A stretch of 64,000 bases of DNA, from assembly GCF_900091595.1 (NCBI RefSeq), contig NZ_FMCW01000005.1:62001-126000 (forward strand), given 5' to 3'. Positions within the stretch are counted from its first letter, which is position 1, and the number at the start of each line of letters is the position of its first letter. This document shows positions 44,201 through 52,039 of the stretch, one piece after another. Both the position numbers and the translations under genes were made by a program. The notes under the pieces were generated by a model that was given only the letters and a program-made list of their open reading frames with translations, did not search any database and had not been told where the DNA came from. This DNA is from Micromonospora haikouensis. GTDB taxonomy: Bacteria > Actinomycetota > Actinomycetes > Mycobacteriales > Micromonosporaceae.

Positions 44201-44969
44201 CGCGCTGGTCTGCTGGGAGGCCCAGTTCGGCGACTTCGTCAACGGCGCGCAGTCGGTGATCGACGAGTTCATCTCCTCCGGCGAGGTGAAGTGGGGCCAG
44301 CGCTCCGCCGTCACCCTGCTCCTGCCGCACGGCCACGAGGGCCAGGGCCCGGACCACACGTCCGGTCGCCCGGAGCGGTTCCTCCAGCTCTGCGCCGAGG
44401 ACAACATGCGGGTGGCCATCCCGACCACCCCGGCGAACTACTTCCACCTGCTGCGCCGCCAGGCCCTGTCGCCGAAGCGCAAGCCGCTGGTGGTGTTCAC
44501 GCCGAAGTCGCTGCTGCGGCACAAGCTCTGCGTGTCGGGCGTGGAGGACTTCACCACGGGCACCTTCGCCCCGGTGCTGGCCGACACCGCCGCCCCGCCC
44601 GCCGAGCAGGTGAAGCGGGTGCTGCTCTGCTCGGGCAAGGTCTACTACGACCTGTTCCAGGCTCGCGCGGAGCGCGGCGTCACCGACACCGCGATCGTCC
44701 GGATGGAGCAGCTCTACCCGCTGCCCGTCGAGGAGATCCGGGCCGCCCTCGCGCAGTACCCGAACGCCGAGGACTTCGCCTGGGTGCAGGAGGAGCCGGC
44801 CAACCAGGGCGCGTGGAGCTTCGTCGCGCTCAACCTGCTGGAGCACCTCAGCGAGGTCCGGCTGCGCCGCATCTCCCGCCCCGCCGCCGCCGCGCCGGCC
44901 GTCGGCTCGGCGAAGATGCACGAGGTCGAGCAGAACGCGCTGATCGAGGCGGCACTGCCCCGCCCGTGA
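41223..44969 (+). CDS. kgd: Multifunctional 2-oxoglutarate metabolism enzyme (Kgd: E2-like plus E1, oxoglutarate decarboxylase/dehydrogenase)
   Basis: A 1248-residue fusion enzyme of the TCA cycle. N-terminal ~45 residues are the conserved lead ([21 protein letters not shown]), then an Ala/Pro/Lys linker, an E2-type acyltransferase domain (about 130-370; [15 protein letters not shown]), then the thiamine-dependent E1 (380-1248) with [68 protein letters not shown]. Actinobacteria use this single protein with Lpd and DlaT in place of separate SucA/SucB; in mycobacteria it is inhibited by the FHA protein GarA. GTG start 41223 gives the standard N-terminus. It is single and followed by a terminator and a small DUF6104 gene. 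Confidence 0.95.
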   Translation: MSTQQTSQENPLAGFGPNEWLVEEMYQRYLADPSSVDSAWHDFFADYRPAPGAATARPDGQAAKAAKAAPEPAGQQEAAATVAQPATQAEPAAAKAPAPKAAASAAKPATKPAPAKAEPAAKAPAAKPTVSGPQTTPLRGVAAKIVQNMDASLGVPTATSVRAVPAKLLVDNRIVINNHLARGRGGKVSFTHLIGYAMVRALVEHPEMNNSFAEVDGKPAMVRPEHVNLGIAIDLAKPDGSRNLVVPSIKGCETMDFRQFWQAYEDVVRRARRNELTMEDYSGTTISLTNPGGIGTVHSIPRLMTGQSAIIGVGAMEYPAPYQGMSEATLAELAVSKIITLTSTYDHRIIQGAQSGEFLKVMHELLLGGHGFYDQIFTSLRIPYEPVRWMQDVAVNSEGQINKTARVHELIHAYRVRGHLMADTDPLEFKIRKHPDLDVLQHGLTLWDLDRVFPVNGFAGKQRMKLRDILGVLRDSYCRRVGVEYMHIQDPEERRWIQERIERKYEKPSSDEQKHVLNRLNAAEAFETFLQTKYVGQKRFSLEGGESLIPLLGEVLESSAEAGLDEVVIGMAHRGRLNVLANIVGKPYEKIFSEFEGHLDPRSTQGSGDVKYHLGQNGKFTTPDGEHAVKVSVVANPSHLEAVDPVLEGIVRAKQDRIDLKLEGYTVLPLAVHGDAAFAGQGVVAETLNLSQLRGYRTGGTVHVVVNNQVGFTTAPEHSRSSLYSTDVARMIEAPILHVNGDDPEAVVRVARLAFEYRQAFNKDVVIDMVCYRRRGHNEGDDPSMSNPQMYKIIDSKRSVRKLYTEELIGRGDITVEDAEELLRDYQAQLERVFKATRDAASAPKQAARPRREEEPEPQVATATTAEVVKAVGEAHTHLPEGFTPHKRIQQLLDRRAKMSVEGNIDWGYGEIIAFGALLHDGVTVRLAGQDSRRGTFVQRHASVVDARTGDDYLPLKSLTADGERSRFFVHDSLLSEYAAMGFEYGYSVENVNALVCWEAQFGDFVNGAQSVIDEFISSGEVKWGQRSAVTLLLPHGHEGQGPDHTSGRPERFLQLCAEDNMRVAIPTTPANYFHLLRRQALSPKRKPLVVFTPKSLLRHKLCVSGVEDFTTGTFAPVLADTAAPPAEQVKRVLLCSGKVYYDLFQARAERGVTDTAIVRMEQLYPLPVEEIRAALAQYPNAEDFAWVQEEPANQGAWSFVALNLLEHLSEVRLRRISRPAAAAPAVGSAKMHEVEQNALIEAALPRP

Positions 44970-44991
44970 CCTGACCGCACCGCCGTGCGCC

Positions 44992-45026
44992 GGGGCAGCG
45001 ACCGTCACCACGACGGGCGCTGCCCC
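44992..45026 (+). terminator. Hairpin after kgd
   Basis: Arms GGGGCAGCG (44992-45000) and CGCTGCCCC (45018-45026) are perfect, with an inner CCGTC/GACGG stem. It starts 22 bases after the kgd stop and ends 59 bases before the next start. Confidence 0.7.
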
Positions 45027-45085
45027 GCTCGCATCCCTGACCGCACGACCCGGCCCCGGGCCGGCACAACCGATGAGGACGCACG

Positions 45086-45265
45086 ATGTACTTCACCGAC
45101 CGTGGCATCGAGGAACTGGTCGAGCGGCGGGGCGAGGAGCAGGTGAGCGTGGAGTGGCTGGGCGAGCGCCTGCGCGACTTCGTGGACCTGAACCCCGAGT
45201 TCGAGACGCCGATCGAGCGCTTCGCCACCTGGCTGGCCCGGTTGGACGACCCCGACGACGACTGA
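45086..45265 (+). CDS. DUF6104 small acidic protein
   Basis: A 59-residue protein starting MYFTDRGIEELVERRGEEQ and ending WLARLDDPDDD. This is a small conserved actinobacterial family regularly found directly after kgd. It is strongly acidic and all-helical in appearance, without cysteines or membrane segments. GAGGA lies 8 bases before the ATG. Its constant place behind the 2-oxoglutarate enzyme suggests a link to that complex, but a function is not known. Confidence 0.85.
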   Translation: MYFTDRGIEELVERRGEEQVSVEWLGERLRDFVDLNPEFETPIERFATWLARLDDPDDD

Positions 45266-45347
45266 CCTCGGCGACGGGTGGCCAGCCCCCGCCGGCCCGG
45301 GTCCAAGGACCCGGGCGGCCCTGGGCGCGATCTTGTAGCGTGGGGGC

Positions 45348-47417
45348 GTGGCCCGGAGCGTGTATCTGACCAGCGTCGGTTCCGGCGGGGGCAAGTCGAC
45401 CATCGCGCTCGGCCTCGCCGAGCTGCTCTCCCGGCAGGTCGAACGGATCGGCGCATTCCGGCCGCTGGTCCCCGGGCGGGGGCCCGACCAGATCCTCGCC
45501 CTGCTCGGCGAGCGCTACCGCATCGAGATCCCGGTCGACGAGCTGCACGGCTGCAGCTACGCCGAGGCGGGCGCGCTGGTCGCCGACGGCCGCCGGGAGG
45601 AGCTGATCTCCCGGATCGTCGAGCGGTACCGCGACGTCGAACGGCGCTGCCCCGCGGTGGTCGTGGTGGGCAGCGACTTCGCCGACGGCGGCGACGGCGC
45701 GGGCCCCCGCGAGCTGGCGTTCAACGCCCGCCTGGCCACCGAGTTCGGCAGCGTCGTGGTGCCCGTCGTCGACGGCTTCGGGCAGCAGCCGGAGGCGATC
45801 GCGGCGGCGGCGCGCGGGGCGTACCACGATCTGGTGGACCTCGGCGCGACGGTGCTGGCGGTGATCGCCAACCGGGTGCCGGGGCCGATGACGCTGCCCG
45901 AGCTGCCCGTCCCCGCGTACGCGATCCCGGAGGTGCCGGCCGTGTCGGCGCCGACGGTGGCCGAGGTGGCGGCGGCGCTCGGCGCGACCCTGCTGGCCGG
46001 CGACGACGCCGCGCTCGGCCGCGACGTGCTCGACTACGTCGTCGGCGCGGCGCACGTGCCGACGCTGCTGGACCACCTCACCGAGGGCGCGCTGGTGATC
46101 ACCCCGGCCGACCGGGCGGACCTGCTGGTGGCGGCCAGCGCCGCGCACGTCGCCGGCCAGGTCTCCGTGGCCGGGCTGGTGCTCACCCTCGGCGAGCGGC
46201 CCGACCCGAGGGCGATGCGCCTGGTCGAGGGGCTCAACACCGGGCTCGCGGTGCTCTCGGTGCGCAGCGACAGCTACGACACGGTCGCCGCGTCCAGCCG
46301 GATCGAGGGCCGGCCCAGCATGGCCCACCCACGCAAGGTCGAGGCCGCGCTCGGCGCGTTCGAGGACTGCGTCGACACCGTCGACCTCGCCCGCCGGCTG
46401 CGGGTCAGCCGCTCCGCGCGGGTCACCCCGCTGATGTTCGAGTACGACCTGATCGACCGCGCCCGCTCCAACCGCCGCCGCCTCGTGCTGCCCGAGGGCG
46501 CGGAGGAGCGGATCCTGCGCGCGGCGGAGATCCTGCTGCGCCGGGGCGTGGCCGACCTGACCCTGCTCGGCCGCCCCGACGACATCGCCCGGCGCACCCG
46601 GGAGCTGGGCGTCGACATCTCCGGGGCGGCCGTCGTCGACCCGGCGACCAGCCCGTGGCGCGACGAGTTCGCCGAGGCGTACGCGAAGCTGCGCGCCCAC
46701 CGGGGCATGACCGCCGAGCTGGCCCACGACATCGTGGCGCAGCCCAACTACTTCGGCACGATGATGGTGCACACCGGGCACGCCGACGGGATGGTCTCCG
46801 GGGCCACCCACACCACCGCCGCGACCATCCGCCCCGCGTTCGAGATCATCCGCACGGTGCCGGGGGTGTCGGTGGCCTCCAGCGTGTTCTTCATGCTGCT
46901 CGCCGACCGGGTGCTCGTCTACGGCGACTGCGCCGTCAACCCCGACCCGGACGCCGCCCAGCTCGCCGACATCGCCATCTCCTCCGCCGACACCGCCGCC
47001 CGGTTCGGCATCGAACCCCGGGTGGCGATGCTGTCCTACTCCACCGGGGACTCCGGGGCCGGGGCCGACGTGGAGAAGGTCGCCGCCGCCACCCGGCTCG
47101 TGCGCGAGCGGCGGCCGGAGCTGCTGGTCGAGGGCCCCATCCAGTACGACGCCGCGATCGACCCGCACGTCGCGGCCACCAAGCTGCCCGACAGCGCCGT
47201 CGCCGGGCGGGCCACCGTGTTCATCTTCCCCGACCTCAACACGGGCAACAACACGTACAAGGCGGTGCAGCGCTCCGCCGGTGCGGTGGCCGTCGGCCCG
47301 GTCATGCAGGGCCTGCGCCGCCCCGTCAACGACCTGTCCCGGGGCGCGACCGTCCCCGACATCGTCAACACCGTCGCCATCACCGCCATCCAGGCCGCCG
47401 CCGGGGAGTCGTCATGA
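45348..47417 (+). CDS. pta: Phosphate acetyltransferase (long form with N-terminal P-loop domain)
   Basis: A 689-residue long-form Pta. The N-terminal domain is BioD/CobQ-like with a P-loop (TSVGSGGGKSTIAL, residues 8-20) and VVVVGSDFADGGDG; the middle is a DRTGG domain (about 210-330); the C-terminal 330 residues are the catalytic PTA/PTB domain (RRRLVLPEGAEERILRAAEIL, VAQPNYFGTMMVHTGHADGMVSGATHTTA, VFIFPDLNTGNNTYKAVQRSA). It interconverts acetyl-CoA and acetyl phosphate; the N-terminal domains in long forms regulate stability and respond to NADH or pyruvate. Overlaps ackA by 4 bases. Confidence 0.93.
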   Translation: MARSVYLTSVGSGGGKSTIALGLAELLSRQVERIGAFRPLVPGRGPDQILALLGERYRIEIPVDELHGCSYAEAGALVADGRREELISRIVERYRDVERRCPAVVVVGSDFADGGDGAGPRELAFNARLATEFGSVVVPVVDGFGQQPEAIAAAARGAYHDLVDLGATVLAVIANRVPGPMTLPELPVPAYAIPEVPAVSAPTVAEVAAALGATLLAGDDAALGRDVLDYVVGAAHVPTLLDHLTEGALVITPADRADLLVAASAAHVAGQVSVAGLVLTLGERPDPRAMRLVEGLNTGLAVLSVRSDSYDTVAASSRIEGRPSMAHPRKVEAALGAFEDCVDTVDLARRLRVSRSARVTPLMFEYDLIDRARSNRRRLVLPEGAEERILRAAEILLRRGVADLTLLGRPDDIARRTRELGVDISGAAVVDPATSPWRDEFAEAYAKLRAHRGMTAELAHDIVAQPNYFGTMMVHTGHADGMVSGATHTTAATIRPAFEIIRTVPGVSVASSVFFMLLADRVLVYGDCAVNPDPDAAQLADIAISSADTAARFGIEPRVAMLSYSTGDSGAGADVEKVAAATRLVRERRPELLVEGPIQYDAAIDPHVAATKLPDSAVAGRATVFIFPDLNTGNNTYKAVQRSAGAVAVGPVMQGLRRPVNDLSRGATVPDIVNTVAITAIQAAAGESS

Positions 47418-48541
47418 GTCGGGTGCTCGTCCTCAACTGCGGCTCGTCGTCGGTGAAATACCGGCTCTACGACGGCGACGAGGTCCTGGCGAAGGGCACC
47501 GTCGAGCGGGTCGGCGAGCCCGGCGGCGGGCCGGCCGACCACGAGACGGCCGTCCGGGAGATCCTCGACCGGCTCGGCCCGGACAGGCTCGCCGGGCTGA
47601 CCGCCGTGGGGCACCGGGTGGTGCACGGCGGGCGGCGCTTCACCGAGCCGGTGCTCATCGACGACGCCGTGTTCGCGGCGATCGAGGAACTCGTGCCGCT
47701 CGCCCCGCTGCACAACCCCGCCAACCTGGCCGGCATCCGGGTCGCCCGCGAGGCGCTGCCCGGGGTGCCCCAGGTCGCCGTCTTCGACACCGCGTTCCAC
47801 CACACCCTGCCCGAGGCCGCCGCCACCTACGCGATCGACCGGGACACCGCCCGGCGGTACGACATCCGCCGGTACGGCTTCCACGGCACCTCCCACGCGT
47901 ACGTCTCCCGGCGCACCGCCGAGCTGCTGGGCCGGCCGTACGACGATCTGAACACGATCACCCTGCACCTGGGCAACGGCGCGAGCGCCTGCGCGGTGCA
48001 GGGCGGGCGCAGCGTGGCCACCTCGATGGGGATGTCCCCGCTGGAGGGCCTCGTGATGGGCACCCGCAGTGGCGACCTCGACCCGACGATCGTCTTCCAC
48101 CTGCGCCGCGAGGCCGGCATGGGCGTCGACGAGATCGACGACCTGCTCAACCACCGCAGCGGCCTGCTCGGCCTCGCCGGGGTCAACGACATGCGCGAGG
48201 TGCTGGCCCGCCGCGCCGCCGGTGACCCGGCCGCCGCGCTCGCCCTCGACGTCTACACCCGCCGGATCACCGGCTATGTCGGGGCGTACTACGCGCTGCT
48301 CGGCCGGGTGGACGCGGTCACCTTCACGGCCGGGGTGGGCGAGCACGCGGCGCCGGTGCGGGCCGCCGCGCTGGCCGGCCTGGAGCGGCTCGGCATCGCC
48401 GTCGACCCGGCGCACAACGACGGCACCGGCGACCGGGTGATCTCCCCGGCGGGCGCGGAGGTCGCCGTCTGCGTCGTCGGCACCGACGAGGAACGCGAGA
48501 TCGCCCGCGAGGCCCGCGCCGTGGCCGAGACCACGGGCTGA
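47414..48541 (+). CDS. ackA: Acetate kinase
   Basis: A 375-residue ASKHA-fold kinase making ATP from acetyl phosphate. Clear signatures: VLVLNCGSSSVKYRLYD at the start, GHRVVHGG, DTAFHHTLPEAAATYAI (catalytic Asp), YGFHGTSHAYV, TLHLGNGASACAV, MGTRSGDLDP and FTAGVGEHA. The start ATG overlaps the pta stop (ATGA). Its length is slightly short of the 390-400 typical of other bacteria but all motifs are intact. The DNA around its stop codon is duplicated in tandem. Confidence 0.95.
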   Translation: MSRVLVLNCGSSSVKYRLYDGDEVLAKGTVERVGEPGGGPADHETAVREILDRLGPDRLAGLTAVGHRVVHGGRRFTEPVLIDDAVFAAIEELVPLAPLHNPANLAGIRVAREALPGVPQVAVFDTAFHHTLPEAAATYAIDRDTARRYDIRRYGFHGTSHAYVSRRTAELLGRPYDDLNTITLHLGNGASACAVQGGRSVATSMGMSPLEGLVMGTRSGDLDPTIVFHLRREAGMGVDEIDDLLNHRSGLLGLAGVNDMREVLARRAAGDPAAALALDVYTRRITGYVGAYYALLGRVDAVTFTAGVGEHAAPVRAAALAGLERLGIAVDPAHNDGTGDRVISPAGAEVAVCVVGTDEEREIAREARAVAETTG

Positions 48542-48614
48542 GCCGGCGGCGCGCGCCCTCAGTTCAGCGCGAGCACGGGCTGAGCCGGTGGCGCGCCCTC
48601 AGTTCAGGGCGAGC
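48533..48614. repeat. Two-copy ~41-bp tandem duplication over the ackA stop
   Basis: Copy 1 48533-48574 and copy 2 48575-48614 share ACGGGCTGAGCCGG, GCGCGCCCTCAGTTCAG and GCGAGC, differing by a few substitutions and a 2-base gap. The first contains the ackA stop; the second contains the stop codon of the converging small membrane-protein gene. Confidence 0.8.
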
Positions 48615-48772
48615 CAGGCGACGACGGCCACCAGCAGCACCACGGCCACCGCGATGCCGGCGACCAGCGGAACCCGGGACGCCGGGGTGGCCGGGGCGGC
48701 GCCCTCCGGGGCGTGGGCGAACGCCCGGAACTGCTCTGTGTTGCCGCTCGGGTCCATGTGCTTGTCAGACAT
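48599..48772 (-). CDS. 57-residue single-pass membrane protein
   Basis: A short gene starting MSDKHMDPSGNTEQFRAFAH, with an Ala/Pro-rich middle and one C-terminal membrane helix (VPLVAGIAVAVVLLVAVVAW) ending LALN. The N-terminal region is hydrophilic and lacks a signal peptide, so an N-in tail-anchored-like topology is expected. No family recognised. Convergent with ackA; its stop lies inside a tandem duplication of the ackA 3' end, so its last codons may have been remodelled by that event. Confidence 0.65.
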   Translation of the reverse strand: MSDKHMDPSGNTEQFRAFAHAPEGAAPATPASRVPLVAGIAVAVVLLVAVVAWLALN

Positions 48773-48929
48773 GGCCAGACCCTAGCCAAGACGGTCCACC
48801 CCGCGCCCGCCCGACCGGGCGGCACGCCGCAGGACCGCCGGATCGGCGGAGCCACCCCGACCGGGTGGCGTCGCCCACCGGTCCGGACGGCGGGGCCGCC
48901 GGGCGCGGCCGGCCGCCTACCGTGAGGGC

Positions 48930-49853
48930 GTGTGGGTACGCCGGCTGGTCGCCGCGACGATGATGGCGCTGCTGGCCGGCTGCGGCACGGCAACCGCCGC
49001 CCCGGGGTCCCGCGGCGCCCCGTCGGCCGGCCCCGCCCCGGCGACGGCGTACCCGGTCGGGGTGCACACCTTCACCCTCGACCCGGGCGGCGCGCGCCCG
49101 CTGCCGGTGACCGTCTGGTATCCGGCCGCCCGGGGCGGGGTGGCCCCCGGCCGGTTCCCCGTCGTCGTGTTCAGCCACGGACTGGACAGCCTGCCCGCCC
49201 TGCACGCCCCGCTGACCAGCCGGTGGGCCGCCGCCGGCTTCGTGGTCGCCGCGCCCGCGTATCCGCACACCCGGCGCGGGGCGGCCCGGTTCACCCGCGC
49301 CGACGTACGCCACCAGCCGGCCGACGGGTGGCGGCTGATCCGGCACCTGGTGCGCCTCGACACCCGCCGGGGCGACCCGCTCGCCGGCCACCTGGACGTC
49401 GCGCGGTTCGCCGCCGCCGGCCACTCGGCGGGCGGCTTCACCACCGCCGGGATGCTCACCTCCGGGCACCCGCCCCGGCTGCGGGCGGGCATCGTGCTCG
49501 CCGGGGGCGGCCTGGCCGGGGCGTTCGCCGGGCCGACCGCGCCGGTGCTGTTCGTGCACGGCGACGCCGACCCGGTCGTCGGGGTGGCGGTCGGCCGGGC
49601 CGCGTACGCCCGCACGCCCGGCCCGGCCGGGTTCCTCACCGTCACCGGGGGCGATCACGGCAGCTACCTGACCCCGGGCCGCCCCGGCTTCGCCCAGGTC
49701 CTCGCCACCACCACGGACTTCCTGCGCTGGGCGTTGTACGGCGACCGCGCCGCCCTGCGCCGCCTCCCCACGGACGCCACCCTCCCCACCCACTGGAGTT
49801 GCAAGGAAGGGCCCCCTGTTAACGCTTTCTGTATAGGAAGGGCCCCTTCCTAA
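48930..49853 (+). CDS. Lipoprotein alpha/beta hydrolase, first of a tandem pair; stop codon provided by the dispersed element
   Basis: A 307-residue secreted lipoprotein of the PAF-acetylhydrolase/dienelactone-hydrolase-like group. Signal sequence with lipobox LLAGC (Cys about 18), then LPVTVWYPAARG, VVVFSHGLDS (oxyanion), RWAAAGFVVAAPAYPHT, the nucleophile elbow GHSAGG, VLFVHGDADPVV (Asp) and GGDHGSYL (His). It should hydrolyse an ester or lipid at the cell surface. The last ~18 residues (SCKEGPPVNAFCIGRAPS) are a translation of dispersed element copy 4, which also supplies the stop; the ancestral C-terminus probably ended near THWS. Paralog of the next gene. Confidence 0.8.
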   Translation: MWVRRLVAATMMALLAGCGTATAAPGSRGAPSAGPAPATAYPVGVHTFTLDPGGARPLPVTVWYPAARGGVAPGRFPVVVFSHGLDSLPALHAPLTSRWAAAGFVVAAPAYPHTRRGAARFTRADVRHQPADGWRLIRHLVRLDTRRGDPLAGHLDVARFAAAGHSAGGFTTAGMLTSGHPPRLRAGIVLAGGGLAGAFAGPTAPVLFVHGDADPVVGVAVGRAAYARTPGPAGFLTVTGGDHGSYLTPGRPGFAQVLATTTDFLRWALYGDRAALRRLPTDATLPTHWSCKEGPPVNAFCIGRAPS

Positions 49854-49855
49854 CA
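49799..49855 (+). repeat. Dispersed GGGCCC/GTTAAC element, copy 4
   Basis: Fourth copy, on the opposite DNA strand from copies 1-3 and 6. It begins inside the 3' end of the first lipoprotein hydrolase gene, supplies its last codons and stop, and runs to just past that stop. Confidence 0.85.
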
Positions 49856-49955
49856 GCGCCCCGCCGGGCGGCACCCTGTCGCCCGGGGTGAGCGCTCCTT
49901 GACCTGCGGTGCGATGCGGGCCGGTGCCCCCGTCCGGCGAGGCACAATCGGTTTC

Positions 49956-50927
49956 ATGTGCCGCCGCCGTCGTACCGCCGCCTTGCTGGCCACCGCCCTG
50001 CTCGCCGCCGGCCTGGCGGGCTGCTCGGGTGACGCGGAGCCCGCCTGGCGCGAGGCCGCCCCGACGCAGGCGCCGAAGGCGACCACCCCGGCCCCGCGCG
50101 TGCCCGCCGGCAGCGCGCCGAGCGAGAGCTTCGCCGTCGGCGTACGTCAGCTCAAGCTCAACCGCGACGGCGACCGCCCGCTGCCGGTGACGATCTGGTA
50201 TCCGGCCCGGGGCGCGGCGGGCGGGACGCCGCAGCAGTCCGCGACGGCCGCGACGGGGCGCTTCCCGGTGGTGATGTTCAGCCACGGCCTCAACGGGCGG
50301 CCCGAGGACTACGAGCTGCTGCTCACCCGCTGGGCGGCGGCCGGGTTCGTGGTGGCCGCGCCGGCCTTCCCGCACACCGCCCGGGGCACCGACACCAACG
50401 TGCTGGACGTGCTGAACCAGCCGGCCGACGTGTCGTACGCGCTGACCCGGGTGCTCGCCCTGGACGCGAAGGCGGGCGACCCGCTGCGCGGCCGGCTCGC
50501 CACCGACCGGGTGGCGGCGGCGGGGCACTCGGCCGGTGGGGTGACCACGATCGGCCTGTTCACCGCCGGCCGGGACGACCGACTGGACGCCGGGGTGGTC
50601 TTCGCCGGCACCGGCCTCGGCGTGGGCACCGCGTTCGCGGGGGCCGCCGCCCCGCAGTTGTTCGTGCACGGCGAGGCCGACGAGGTGGTCGACTACGCCT
50701 CGGGCAGGGCCGCGTACGACAGGGTGCCCTGGCCGAAGGCGATGCTCAGCCTGCCGAAGGGCGACCACGGGCGAGCCCTGCTCACCGACGGCGCGGCCCT
50801 GCGGGTGGTCTCGGACACCTGCGTCGAGTTCCTGCGCTGGACCCTGTACGGGGACGCGGCGGCCAAGCGCCGGCTGCCGGACGAGGCCACCCGCGGCGGC
50901 GTGGCCACCCTCGACGACCGCCTGTAA
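49956..50927 (+). CDS. Lipoprotein alpha/beta hydrolase, second of the tandem pair
   Basis: A 323-residue paralog of the preceding hydrolase. Lipobox LAAGLAGC (Cys about 24), Ala/Thr/Pro-rich linker, then RPLPVTIWYPARG, VVMFSHGLNG, RWAAAGFVVAAPAFPHTARG, GHSAGG nucleophile, LFVHGEADEVVDY (Asp), KGDHGRALL (His), and ECVEFLRW-like end (CVEFLRWTLYGD). Like its twin it is expected on the outer face of the membrane. Start ATG 49956 is chosen over the GTG-like upstream positions because it precedes the signal peptide (MCRRRRTAALL). Its TAA stop lies in dispersed element copy 5. Confidence 0.83.
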   Translation: MCRRRRTAALLATALLAAGLAGCSGDAEPAWREAAPTQAPKATTPAPRVPAGSAPSESFAVGVRQLKLNRDGDRPLPVTIWYPARGAAGGTPQQSATAATGRFPVVMFSHGLNGRPEDYELLLTRWAAAGFVVAAPAFPHTARGTDTNVLDVLNQPADVSYALTRVLALDAKAGDPLRGRLATDRVAAAGHSAGGVTTIGLFTAGRDDRLDAGVVFAGTGLGVGTAFAGAAAPQLFVHGEADEVVDYASGRAAYDRVPWPKAMLSLPKGDHGRALLTDGAALRVVSDTCVEFLRWTLYGDAAAKRRLPDEATRGGVATLDDRL

Positions 50928-50978
50928 GGAAGGGCCCCCTGTTAACGCATTCGGTATAGGAAGGGCCCCCTCCTAACA
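50923..50978 (+). repeat. Dispersed GGGCCC/GTTAAC element, copy 5
   Basis: Fifth copy, same orientation as copy 4. The TAA stop of the second hydrolase is the first part of the element (CTGTAAGGAAGGGCCC). It separates this gene from the converging oxidoreductase gene. Confidence 0.85.
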
Positions 50979-51000
50979 AGCTCCCGGCAGGCGGCCGGCC

Positions 51001-51954
51001 TCACGCCGTGTGGTCGATGACGATCTTGCCGAACGCCGCGCCCGAGTGCAGCCGGGCGAACGCCTCCTCGATCCGGCTGAACGGCACCACGCTGTCCACC
51101 ACTGGGCGCACCTCGTGCTCGGCGCAGAACGTCAGCAGCTCGGTCAGCTCCCCCGGCGTGCCCATCGAGGTGCCGAGGATCTCCAGCTGCATGGCGAAGA
51201 CCCGCCGCAGGTTGACCTTCGGCTCGTGCCCGGCCGTCGCACCGGAGACCACGATCCGGGCCATCGGCGCGGCCGACTTCAGGGAGTGGTCGAACGTCGC
51301 CTCGCCGACCGTCTCGATCACCACGTCGACCCGCTCGGGGAGCCGGGCGCCGGGCTCCAGCGCGGTCGCCCCCAGCTGCGCGATCCGTTCCCGCTTGCCG
51401 GCGTCGCGGCTGGTCGCGTACACCCGCTTGCCGAGCGCGACGGCGAGCGCGACGGCGGCCGTCGCGACGCCGCCGCCCGCGCCCTGGACCAGCACGGCGT
51501 CGGCCTCGTCGACCCGGCCCTTGGTGGTCAGCATCCGCCACGCGGTGAGCCAGGCCGTCGGCAGGCAGGCGGCGTCCGTCGCCGACAGGCCCGCCGGCAG
51601 GGGCAGCAGGTTCATCCGGGGTACGGCCACCCGCTCGGCGAAGGTGCCGGGGAAGTGCTCGGAGAGGATGGACATGCCGCGCGGGTCACCCGGGTCGACG
51701 ACCAGCGGGAAGACCACCACCTCGGTGCCGTCCGGGGCCGTGCCGACGGCGTCGCAGCCGAGGATCATCGGCAGCCGGTCGGCACCGAGCCCGACGCCGC
51801 GCAGCGACCACAGGTCGTGGTGGTTGATCGAGCTGGCCCGCACCTGCACGGTCACCCAGTCGTCCTCGGGGTGGGTCGGCTCGGGCTGCTCGCCGACGGT
51901 CAGCGCGGCGAGCGGGTTGTCGGCGTCGAAGCTCGAGGCGAAGGCGGCACGCAT
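51001..51954 (-). CDS. Zinc-type/quinone-oxidoreductase-like MDR dehydrogenase
   Basis: A 317-residue medium-chain dehydrogenase/reductase. N-terminal GroES-like domain (VTVQVRASSINHHDLWSLRGVG, LPMILGCDAVG), then a Rossmann domain with VLVQGAGGGVATAAVALAVALGKRVYATSR and VVIETVGEATF, ending with the usual VVPFSRIEEAFARLHSG and GKIVI. The structural-zinc cysteine cluster is absent, pointing to the quinone reductase (QOR) branch that reduces enones or quinones with NADPH. I chose ATG 51954 (MRAAF, the common MDR start); GTG 51963 extends it by three residues. A dispersed element copy lies just upstream. Confidence 0.82.
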   Translation of the reverse strand: MRAAFASSFDADNPLAALTVGEQPEPTHPEDDWVTVQVRASSINHHDLWSLRGVGLGADRLPMILGCDAVGTAPDGTEVVVFPLVVDPGDPRGMSILSEHFPGTFAERVAVPRMNLLPLPAGLSATDAACLPTAWLTAWRMLTTKGRVDEADAVLVQGAGGGVATAAVALAVALGKRVYATSRDAGKRERIAQLGATALEPGARLPERVDVVIETVGEATFDHSLKSAAPMARIVVSGATAGHEPKVNLRRVFAMQLEILGTSMGTPGELTELLTFCAEHEVRPVVDSVVPFSRIEEAFARLHSGAAFGKIVIDHTA

Positions 51955-51980
51955 GATCCGCACCGTAACAAGGAGTGGGG

Positions 51981-52039
51981 GTGTTAAGAAGGGGCCCCCG
52001 CTATACCGAAAGCGTTAACAGGGTGCCCCTCCTTGCACG
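51981..52039 (-). repeat. Dispersed GGGCCC/GTTAAC element, copy 6
   Basis: Sixth copy, with CTATACCGAAAGCGTTAACA intact and a slightly diverged right palindrome (GGGTGCCCCTCCTTGCA). It ends directly at the malic enzyme stop codon (52040), in the same orientation to that gene as copies 1, 4 and 5 to theirs. Confidence 0.85.

Noticed and set aside
41214..45011. 1265-codon frame antisense to kgd
   Set aside because: Exact mirror of kgd codons, no motifs; shadow frame.
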